The translations under genes and the position numbers were made by a program. From NCBI RefSeq assembly GCF_004348345.1, contig NZ_SMJZ01000055.1, positions 1-45,389 of the forward strand: DNA of 45,389 nt. The letters run 5' to 3'. Numbering within the stretch: the stretch's first letter is position 1; every line of letters begins with the position of its first letter. The notes beneath the pieces were generated by a model. That model ran no database searches. It had not been told where the DNA came from and was given only the letters and a program-made list of their open reading frames with translations. Positions 39,510 through 45,389 of the stretch are shown here, piece after piece. The DNA comes from Nonomuraea longispora (lineage in GTDB: Bacteria > Actinomycetota > Actinomycetes > Streptosporangiales > Streptosporangiaceae).

Positions 39510-40073
39510 ATGCAAGCTCGCCTGCGTACCTTCGCCATGCTGGCCACGACCGCCGCGACCGCCCTGACCGTGGGCGCCGCGCCGGCGCACGCCGACTCCG
39601 GCACCGTGCAGCAGGTCATGCTCAAGGGCTCCACGACCGCCTCGTACTTCTGGGACGACGCCTCCGGCCGGGCCGGCGACACCGGCCTTCCCGCCGCGGG
39701 CAAGCCCATGCAGAAGGGCCTGGCCGCCAGCCCCAGCTGGCCCCTCATGACCGAGGGGTACGCCATCTACCAGGGTAAGAAGGTGCCGTTCTTCGTCGGC
39801 GACCGTGGCCCTGGAGACCCCTCCAGCCGCGGCGTCATGCTCGACCTGGACGCCAAGACCTTCGCCGAGCTGACCGGCGGCACCTTCGACCCCGAGACGC
39901 TCGGCGTCGAGAACAACGGGGGCAAGGGCCACATCGAGATCGACTATGTCGTCACCAAGTGGGGCGACGGGGTCGGCAAGAAGAACCACCCGGTCGCCTT
40001 CTCGACCGGCGCGTGGGCCGAGAAGGACACCCGGCCGGCGAACACGCCGCTGCCGGTGAAGCTTCCCGCCTGA
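39510..40073 (+). CDS. Secreted RlpA-like (double-psi beta-barrel) protein
   Basis: A 187-residue protein. Residues 1-29 form a Sec signal peptide (MQARLRTFAMLATTAATALTVGAAPAHA, probable cut after AHA). The mature part has GYAIYQGKKVPFFVGDRGPGDPSSRGVMLDLDAKTFAELTGG, which resembles the DRGP...LDLS block of RlpA/barwin-like double-psi beta-barrels, and VVTKWGDGVGKKNHPVAFSTGAW. These domains act on cell-wall glycans. The similarity is judged by eye and not certain. ATG 39510 is preceded by AAAGGA at a slightly long distance. A 15-bp hairpin follows the gene. Confidence 0.65.
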   Translation: MQARLRTFAMLATTAATALTVGAAPAHADSGTVQQVMLKGSTTASYFWDDASGRAGDTGLPAAGKPMQKGLAASPSWPLMTEGYAIYQGKKVPFFVGDRGPGDPSSRGVMLDLDAKTFAELTGGTFDPETLGVENNGGKGHIEIDYVVTKWGDGVGKKNHPVAFSTGAWAEKDTRPANTPLPVKLPA

Positions 40074-40091
40074 GCGGGCACGCACACGTAC

Positions 40092-40129
40092 GCCGAGGGC
40101 GCTCCCCTGTCCCAGGGAGCGCCCTCGGC
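40092..40129. terminator. Perfect bidirectional terminator hairpin
   Basis: GCCGAGGGCGCTCCC (40092-40106) pairs at all 15 positions with 40115-40129 around an 8-base loop. It lies 19 bases past the secreted-protein gene and 12 bases past the stop of the convergent PL11 gene. Confidence 0.85.
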
Positions 40130-40141
40130 ATGCGCGCCCTG

Positions 40142-42511
40142 TTATCCCTTGGGGGTGCTGATGCGGGGGACGGGGACCCGCGACCAGTCGATGTCGGAGC
40201 CGAAGTAGAAGCTCGGGTACGCCGGCTGGTTGTAGGCCGTCTGCTGCCGGGCCACGTCGGCGCGATACTGCGGGTCGTGCATGAGCGTGTACATCTTCCT
40301 GCCGGTCACCTCGGTGCTCAGGTAGATCCGCACCGCGTCGCCGCCGGCCGTACGGACGAGCAGTTCCTCGCGCCAGTCGCCGAAGACGTCGGCGACCAGC
40401 CCCGGGTTGCCCTTCGTCCAGTTGTTGGTCAGCGTGCCCTCGGCGGTGAGCACCGTGCCGCGCTTCCAGTCGTCGATCGTCGGCGTCTGCAGCTCGGTGG
40501 TCGCGGTGCCGTTGACGAGCTGCGTGGTCATGTCGGCGGCCCAGCGGATGCTCATGTTCGTGCCGGGCGTGACGCGGTCCAGATGCTCGCCGCGGGCCGA
40601 CCACAGGCCCGCCTGGATCCCCTCGTCGGGCGGTACCGACGACCACGCCTCCATGCCGCGGATCGCCGGGTCGACGTCGCCGACCATGCCGCGCCCGGTG
40701 TCCCGGCCGCTGTAGCCGCCGTGGATCACCTCGCCGGTGGCCGCGTCGCGCAGCGCCCACCCGTACGGCGCCCACGTGCCGCCCTCGTGCACCGTCCAGA
40801 TCTCGAGGCCAGGGCGGCCGGGGTCGAAGTCGCCCACGTGCAGGGCGTCGCCGTGGCCGAGCCGCACATTCTGGCCAGGGACGCTGCTCTGGGGTGGTCC
40901 CTCGGCGAACGACGAGTACAGCAGGTCGCCGTCGTCGTCGATGGTCGCGGCGCCGTAGACGATCTCCTGCCTGCCGTCGCCGTCCACGTCGGCGGCGCTC
41001 ATCGAGTGGAAGCCCTGGGTGGTCAGGTCGGCATATTCCGGGTTGCTGCCGGGAACGCCGTGCGGTGAGGCGTTGAACGGGTTCGCCATCGGGGCGTGAC
41101 CGCTGTCGGCGTACCAGACCTCCTCCAGGCGCCGGCCGTTCCAGTCGTAGGCGACGAGCGTGGTGCGGGTGTAGTAGCCGCGGGCGAACACCGCCGACGG
41201 GCGCCTGCCGTCGAGGTAGGCCACCGCGGACAGGAACCGGTCGACCCGGTTGCCCGGCTCGATCCTGGACATCGCGTAGTCGCCCCACATGAGCCCGTCG
41301 TCGCCGCGGCCGGGCTTGTAGGGGATCGTCTGCAACTCCCTGCCGGTGGCCCCGTCGAGCACGGACAGGTATTCGGGGCCGGTGAGGACGAAGCCCTCGA
41401 ACTCGCGCAACCGGTTGTTGCCGCTGCGGCCCGGCGCGTAGACGTCGACGAAGTAGGTGGCCAGCTCCACGGCGTCCTCATGGGAGAGCGGGTATTCGTG
41501 CGCAGGCTCGATGCCGAAGGCCTCTTCCAGAGTGGCCGGCCAGCGTTTCGCGACCACCTCCGGGCGCTCATGCCATTTCGCGAACATTTCCACAATGTGG
41601 TCGAAATAGTCTGCTGCGCTCTGCCGGTAATCGTCCTGGTGCGAATAGCCCGCCCTGACGTCCTGGCGCGGCATGGTGACGTGACGCTCCGACACGACCT
41701 GGCCCCTGCTCCCGTACCGGATGATCTTGGTGCCAGGGGCGGTCTTGAGCATCATCTCGGAACGGCCGTCGCCGTCGAGGTCGTAGACCTGGAACTGGGT
41801 GTAGTGTGCGCCGGATCGGATGTTGACGCCCAGGTCGAGCCGCCAGCGCAGGGTGCCGTCGAGCTCGTAGGTGTCGACGTAGGTGTTGCCGGTGTAGCCG
41901 CGCTGGGAGACGTCCTTGGAGTTGGAGGGGTCCCATTTGACGACGTACTCGTAGCGGCCGTCGCCGTCCACGTCGCCGACGCTCATGTCGTTGGCGGTGT
42001 ACGTGAAGGCCTCGCCCGCGGGGGTCACACCGTCGGCCGGTTTCCGCAGCTTGAGATCATAAAACGATTTAACCCACGGCTTGACCGCGGCGCTGCGCCG
42101 GCCCTCCCGGCCCCGGGTGACCGGAGCCACGCGGTACTCCGAGACCCGGGTGCCGGCGGGATCCAGGTGGTTGGTGCTGTCGGTGACCGTCGCGATGGGG
42201 CGGCCGTCGCGGTAGACCCGGAAGGCGGGGCCCCGCATGCCGGTGTCGCCGTGCCCGGTCACCTCGTCGCCCAGCAGCCGCCAGCTCAGGAAGACGCCGC
42301 CGCCGGTCGTGGCCGCCACCAGGCCGCGGTCGAGGTGTTCGAGCCGGACGCCCGCGTCCGGCCGCCCGTGTCCGTTCCCGTGTCCGCTCTCGTGTCCGCT
42401 CTCGTGTCCGGTCCCGTGGGCCGCGCTCGCCGGCGCCGCCATGAGGGGGAGGCAGAGCAGGGCGGCCAAGGAGGTGATGAGTGCGCGGCGGATGCTGCTG
42501 GGGGGTCTCAT
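40142..42511 (-). CDS. Secreted rhamnogalacturonan lyase, PL11 family
   Basis: A 789-residue extracellular enzyme that cleaves the backbone of rhamnogalacturonan I in pectin by beta-elimination (YesW/YesX type). A signal peptide runs to MAAPASA at about residue 31. A His/Gly-rich stretch (HGTGHESGHESGHGNGHG) follows, then the eight-bladed propeller with repeated calcium-binding loops: GDVDGDGRYEYVVKWDPSNSKD, YDLDGDGRSEMMLKTAPGT, AADVDGDGRQEIVYG and VHVGDFDPGRPGLE-type segments. It ends NQPAYPSFYFGSDIDWSRVPVPRI, typical of PL11. ATG 42511 follows CGAGGAGCCC. A TTGACA/TAGCCT promoter lies upstream, with AT-rich sequence at the start of transcription. Confidence 0.93.
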   Translation of the reverse strand: MRPPSSIRRALITSLAALLCLPLMAAPASAAHGTGHESGHESGHGNGHGRPDAGVRLEHLDRGLVAATTGGGVFLSWRLLGDEVTGHGDTGMRGPAFRVYRDGRPIATVTDSTNHLDPAGTRVSEYRVAPVTRGREGRRSAAVKPWVKSFYDLKLRKPADGVTPAGEAFTYTANDMSVGDVDGDGRYEYVVKWDPSNSKDVSQRGYTGNTYVDTYELDGTLRWRLDLGVNIRSGAHYTQFQVYDLDGDGRSEMMLKTAPGTKIIRYGSRGQVVSERHVTMPRQDVRAGYSHQDDYRQSAADYFDHIVEMFAKWHERPEVVAKRWPATLEEAFGIEPAHEYPLSHEDAVELATYFVDVYAPGRSGNNRLREFEGFVLTGPEYLSVLDGATGRELQTIPYKPGRGDDGLMWGDYAMSRIEPGNRVDRFLSAVAYLDGRRPSAVFARGYYTRTTLVAYDWNGRRLEEVWYADSGHAPMANPFNASPHGVPGSNPEYADLTTQGFHSMSAADVDGDGRQEIVYGAATIDDDGDLLYSSFAEGPPQSSVPGQNVRLGHGDALHVGDFDPGRPGLEIWTVHEGGTWAPYGWALRDAATGEVIHGGYSGRDTGRGMVGDVDPAIRGMEAWSSVPPDEGIQAGLWSARGEHLDRVTPGTNMSIRWAADMTTQLVNGTATTELQTPTIDDWKRGTVLTAEGTLTNNWTKGNPGLVADVFGDWREELLVRTAGGDAVRIYLSTEVTGRKMYTLMHDPQYRADVARQQTAYNQPAYPSFYFGSDIDWSRVPVPRISTPKG
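42367..42414. repeat. Four 12-bp repeats in the PL11 gene
   Basis: Four units of CGTGTCCGCTCT or close variants encode the HESG/HGNG repeats right after the signal peptide. The register is kept, so length can vary without frameshift. Confidence 0.75.
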
Positions 42512-42592
42512 GGTCACGGGCTCCTCGGGTGACGCCCGCATGGATGCGGTTGCCCGGCACCCTGGCGGATTAAATCGATATAATAGTCCGGG

Positions 42593-42621
42593 AGGCTATT
42601 CCTGGTGTGGGGATGTGTCAA
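42593..42621 (-). promoter_or_regulatory. Strong promoter of the PL11 lyase gene
   Basis: Read on the minus strand, TTGACA (42621-42616) and TAGCCT (42598-42593) are separated by exactly 17 bases. The predicted transcript start near 42585 falls in an AT-rich stretch (42571-42586) containing ATCGAT, a possible operator. The leader would be about 75 bases. Confidence 0.7.
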
Positions 42622-42696
42622 GGGTGCTTATCTGCTGTGATTTACGTTTTTGCACGACTTATCTGGATTGATTTGAATAGACCGCTATACGGGGCA

Positions 42697-43009
42697 ATTT
42701 CCCCGTCCGCCGCCCGTGGCGCCGTCGGCAAGATCAGCTGGGGTGCGGTGCTCCTCATCGGCGGCATCGTCACGTACGTCTCCCTCCTGCGGGACCAGGG
42801 CACCGTGAAGTTTCCTGCAGACCGGGCAGGTGGGCGCCGTCGGCATGGTCACGGCGCCGGCGATCTCCTCCTCGGTGGTGGACTGCAGCCCCTTCTCCGC
42901 CAACGGCGCGCTGATCGTGGCGCACTCCGACGTGGCGATCCGGGACGACGTGTTCAAGCACCTGATGACGTGGGGCATGACCATCATGGTGGCCGCGCCG
43001 CTTCTGTCA
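42697..43009 (+). pseudogene. Remnant of a MatC-type (SLC13-like) dicarboxylate carrier
   Basis: Translation gives GAVGKISWGAVLLIGGIVTYVSLLRDQGTVKF and then, in another frame from about 42815, LQTGQVGAVGMVTAPAISSSVVDCSPFSANGALIVAHSDVAIRDDVFKHLMTWGMTIMVAAPLL. Both are consecutive blocks from the C-terminal half of MatC-type dicarboxylate transporters, but a stretch between them is deleted. The N-terminal half is absent. The end abuts the stop of the deoR gene, where a foreign tail follows APLL. Confidence 0.7.
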
Positions 43010-43783
43010 GACGGGAGCCCGTGAGCCGAACTCGACGTCGACTCCCTCGAACCCGTGCGGCACGCCGTCGGTCACCAGCAGGTCGGCCGCGTCCCACCCG
43101 CACACCCGGATCGGGGCACTCAGGACGAACTTGCGCGCGTCGCCGACCACGATCGTCCTGCGGGCGATGGCGATGAGCCGGCGCTTGGTCTCGGCCTCGT
43201 ACGGTGTGGCGCCGTAGACGCCGGACCCGTCGAGCGCGGTGGCGGCCAGGAACAGCGTGCGCACGCTCATGTGCTCCAGCGAGGCCAGGGTCTCCGGCCC
43301 GCCGAACGAGCGCGTGTCCCTGCCGTACTGGCCGCCCACCCCGATGAGGGTGACGTCGGGTCTCGGCGCGAGCACGGCGATGGCGGGCAGCGAATGGGTG
43401 ATGACGGTCAGGTCCGCCGCGGAGGGGAGGAGCTTGGCGATCTCCAGGGTGGTGGTGCCCGAGTCGAGGGCGATGGCCGTGCCCGGCTCGACGTGGCGTA
43501 CCGCGGCGGCGGCGACCGCCCGTTTGGCGGCGGACGCCTGGACGGAACGGTCGGTGAACGGCGTGGCGCCCACGTCGGCCGCGGCGGCGCCCCCGCGTAC
43601 CGCCCTGACGAGACCGTCGCCGGCGAGCCTGCGCAGGTCACGCCTGACGGTGTTGGGGGAGACGCCCAGCTCGGTGACCAGGTCGGCGGCGGCGACGTAC
43701 CCGTCGAGCTCGATCCTGCGCAGGATCGCCTCGCGCCGGTGCGGGGCGGACGAGTAGCGCAAGCTCGCCTCGATATCGCTCAT
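43007..43783 (-). CDS. DeoR/GlpR-family transcriptional regulator
   Basis: A 258-residue repressor of sugar catabolism. The winged HTH reads PHRREAILRRIELDGYVAAADLVTELGVSPNTVRRDLRRLAGDGLVRAVRGGAA. The DeoR sensor domain has AIALDSGTTTLEIAKLLPSAADLTVITHSLPAIAVL and LFLAATALDGSGVYGATPYEAETKRRLIAIARRTIVVGDARKF, which would bind a sugar phosphate. ATG 43783 lacks a ribosome-binding site; CATTAT lies 6 bases upstream, so it may be leaderless. It is divergent from an FGGY kinase gene whose product is a likely source of its ligand. Confidence 0.9.
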   Translation of the reverse strand: MSDIEASLRYSSAPHRREAILRRIELDGYVAAADLVTELGVSPNTVRRDLRRLAGDGLVRAVRGGAAAADVGATPFTDRSVQASAAKRAVAAAAVRHVEPGTAIALDSGTTTLEIAKLLPSAADLTVITHSLPAIAVLAPRPDVTLIGVGGQYGRDTRSFGGPETLASLEHMSVRTLFLAATALDGSGVYGATPYEAETKRRLIAIARRTIVVGDARKFVLSAPIRVCGWDAADLLVTDGVPHGFEGVDVEFGSRAPV

Positions 43784-43802
43784 ATGACCATAATGCCCCA
43801 GA

Positions 43803-43824
43803 AGTTGGCGCTTTTCAGCCAACT
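43803..43824. promoter_or_regulatory. DeoR-type operator between deoR and kinase genes
   Basis: AGTTGGC and GCCAACT form perfect 7-bp arms around 8 bases. The site lies 20 bases from the deoR start and 20 bases from the kinase start, overlapping both predicted promoter regions. Confidence 0.65.
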
Positions 43825-43832
43825 CATGGACT

Positions 43833-43838
43833 TATAGT
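43833..43838 (+). promoter_or_regulatory. -10 element of the kinase operon
   Basis: TATAGT ends 6 bases before the kinase ATG, so the mRNA is probably leaderless. No good -35 box is visible; the operator occupies that region. Confidence 0.5.
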
Positions 43839-43844
43839 GACAAC

Positions 43845-45368
43845 ATGGCGTTGTTGTGCGGGATCGACGTGGGCACCACCCACGTCAAGGTGGGCTTCTT
43901 CGACGAGAGGGGCGGCTGCGTCTCCTCCGTACGCCGCCCGACACCGCGCACCCTGCCCGCCCTCGTGGCCGCCGTACTGGAGGCCCTGGAGGAGTGCGCC
44001 GCCCGCACGGGGCGCGGTCCGGACACGATCGGGATCGCGGGCATGGCCGAGACCGGCGTGCCCCTGGACGACTCGGGGAGCCCGCTCACGCCCCTGCTGT
44101 GGTGGAACGACCCGCGGGGGACCCAGGAAGCCGCCGCCCTGCGCGACCCCGCCGCGTCCCTGAACGCGCCCCATGGCGGCGCCTGGGGCGGTGGTGACGT
44201 CGGCTCGGGTGGCGACGTGGTGGAGGTCTACGCGCGGACCGGGCGGTGGGTGGACGCGAAGGCGCCGCTGGCGAAGTGGCTCTGGCTGAGGGCGCACGAA
44301 CCGGATGTGCCGGCGGCGATGCGCTGGTGGGCGAGCGTGCCCGATGCCGTGGCGTACGCGCTCACCGGCGTGCTGCGCACCCATGAGACGCTGGCCGCGC
44401 GCACCCTCGCCTACGACGTCGTACGCCGCGACTACGACGAGGACCTGCTCTCCCTGGCCGGGCTCCGTCCCGGGCACCTGGCGCCCACGGTCCGGGCGGT
44501 GGAGCCCGTGGGCGGGCTGACGGCGAGGGTGAGCGGGGTGGCGGCAGGCGTCCCCGTGGTGATCGCCGGCCACGACCACGCGGTGGGTGCCTGGGCTTCC
44601 GGTGTGCGCCGCCCCGGGCACGTGGCCGACTCCATGGGCACGGCGGAGGCGGTCCTGGCGCCGGCGGCGCACCCGCCGGACCCCCGCACCGGCCTGGCGA
44701 TGGGCATCACGGCCGACCCATCGCTCGACGGCACGGGCACCGTACTCGTCGGAGGCCTGCCGACCAGCGGCGGCATGCTCGACTGGCTCCTCGGCCTGAC
44801 CACCGCCCCCGAGGACCCACCGGCCCGCGGCGTGGTGGAGGGCGGCGCACGTGCGACGGCGGACAAGTACGCCGCACTGCCCGCGCTGCTGGACGGCGTG
44901 CGGCTGCCGACGGGGATCATCGCCGAGCCGTACCTGCGTGGCAGGGTGGCGCCCGCTCCCGACCGCGGACGCCGGGTGACGATGTCCGGAATGGGGCCGG
45001 ACCACACGTACGGTGATCTGCTGGCGGCCGCCATGGAGGGCACGTGCCTGCACACCCGCTGGACCGTGGCCGAGCTCGCCGCCGTGACCGGCGCAGAAGC
45101 CGAGCGGCTCGTGGTGTTCGGCGGGCAGGTGCGGATCCCGCTCTGGACGCGCGTCAAGGCGGCGCTCTCGCCCGTGCCGGTCGACGTCGTACGCGCGGAC
45201 GACGCGGTCTGCGCGGGCGCCGCCCTCATCGCCGGCCAGGCGGGAGGCTCACTCGACGACGTTCCCGTACTGCCCCGTGAGCCCCAGCCGCACGACCCCG
45301 GCCTCGCCGCCGCCTACCGGCCCCTCTACGAACGCTTCCTCACCATCGCCCGGCAGGAGCACGGATGA
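43845..45368 (+). CDS. FGGY-family carbohydrate kinase
   Basis: A 507-residue kinase of the xylulose/gluconate/glycerol kinase superfamily. The N-terminal FGGY domain reads ALLCGIDVGTTHVKVGFFDERGG (phosphate-1 loop), IGIAGMAETGVPLDDSGSPLTPLLWWNDPRG and PDAVAYALTGVLRTHETLAARTLAYDV. The C-terminal domain has VIAGHDHAVGAWASGVRRPGHVADSMGTAEAV with the catalytic Asp in GHDH, and VVFGGQVRIPLWTRVKAALSPVPV. The sugar is not fixed. Linked to DeoR and to the next gene by ATGA overlap, it starts a sugar catabolic operon. Confidence 0.9.
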   Translation: MALLCGIDVGTTHVKVGFFDERGGCVSSVRRPTPRTLPALVAAVLEALEECAARTGRGPDTIGIAGMAETGVPLDDSGSPLTPLLWWNDPRGTQEAAALRDPAASLNAPHGGAWGGGDVGSGGDVVEVYARTGRWVDAKAPLAKWLWLRAHEPDVPAAMRWWASVPDAVAYALTGVLRTHETLAARTLAYDVVRRDYDEDLLSLAGLRPGHLAPTVRAVEPVGGLTARVSGVAAGVPVVIAGHDHAVGAWASGVRRPGHVADSMGTAEAVLAPAAHPPDPRTGLAMGITADPSLDGTGTVLVGGLPTSGGMLDWLLGLTTAPEDPPARGVVEGGARATADKYAALPALLDGVRLPTGIIAEPYLRGRVAPAPDRGRRVTMSGMGPDHTYGDLLAAAMEGTCLHTRWTVAELAAVTGAEAERLVVFGGQVRIPLWTRVKAALSPVPVDVVRADDAVCAGAALIAGQAGGSLDDVPVLPREPQPHDPGLAAAYRPLYERFLTIARQEHG

Positions 45369-45389
45369 CCAGGCCGGACACCATCAGAT
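45365..45389 (+). CDS. Start of the next operon gene, truncated by the window end
   Basis: ATG 45365 overlaps the kinase stop (ATGA) and reads MTRPDTIR before the window ends. Too short to identify; presumably another sugar catabolic gene. Confidence 0.6.

Noticed and set aside
39334-39567. 78-codon frame starting just after a TAGGTT element
   Set aside because: It overlaps the secreted protein's start in another frame, and its Cys/Pro-rich translation resembles no protein.
1-45389. CRISPR array or defence system
   Set aside because: No regularly spaced repeats of 20-40 bases and no Cas, restriction or other known defence genes were seen; the only tandem repeats are the short coding ones listed.

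Overview
The window is chromosomal DNA of a very high-GC actinomycete. Third codon positions are almost always G or C, GTG and TTG starts are frequent, and several genes look leaderless. The families present (DUF3040, TIGR02569, WS/DGAT acyltransferase, Rv2578c-type radical SAM, many one-component regulators) fit a Streptosporangiaceae-like soil genus such as Nonomuraea. The genus is an inference; no rRNA or tRNA gene is present to settle it.

Layout. 1-9700: end of a fluoride channel gene, a serine-protease remnant, a GT4 glycosyltransferase, a 40-aa lysine-rich protein, a TetM/OtrA-like remnant, an SOS-type radical SAM gene, DUF3040, a TetR regulator with a hydrolase remnant, a penicillin-binding protein with a PlsC acyltransferase, a NUDIX hydrolase, DUF4190 and an AraC remnant. 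9769-20000: a SulP transporter with a coupled leader ORF; a minus-strand run of PLP enzyme, acetolactate synthase-like enzyme and tyrosine recombinase; a WS/DGAT acyltransferase; a broken winged-helix gene; a GNAT; and a TetR regulator divergent from a group 2 sigma factor across a symmetric repeat array. 20100-23000: methyltransferase, adenosine deaminase, a truncated TIGR02569 gene and a VOC protein, three of them apparently leaderless.

22900-34900 is a carbohydrate and nucleoside region. A minus-strand operon (GH3 glycosidase, Gfo/Idh/MocA oxidoreductase, PmoA-like protein, deleted GH42 galactosidase) is divergent from a LacI regulator coupled to a cupin protein, with several palindromes between them. 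Next comes an MFS transporter, sulfatase and GntR operon, divergent from a nucleoside hydrolase across a DasR/HutC-like GTCTAGAC site. 34880-39270 holds a NarL-type two-component system with a phosphotransferase, divergent from an ABC ATPase and permease. 39500-45389 has a secreted RlpA-like protein, a perfect convergent terminator, a secreted PL11 rhamnogalacturonan lyase with a strong promoter, a dicarboxylate-carrier remnant, and a DeoR regulator divergent from an FGGY sugar kinase that starts another operon.

The gene content suggests use of plant cell-wall oligosaccharides, with separate local regulators (LacI, GntR, DeoR) each beside its own palindrome. Eight genes are decayed or truncated, a high number for 45 kb. 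I found no complete transposon, prophage, CRISPR array or RNA gene. The least ordinary items are the operator arrays, the coupled leader ORF, the SOS box and the recombinase placed in a metabolic operon.
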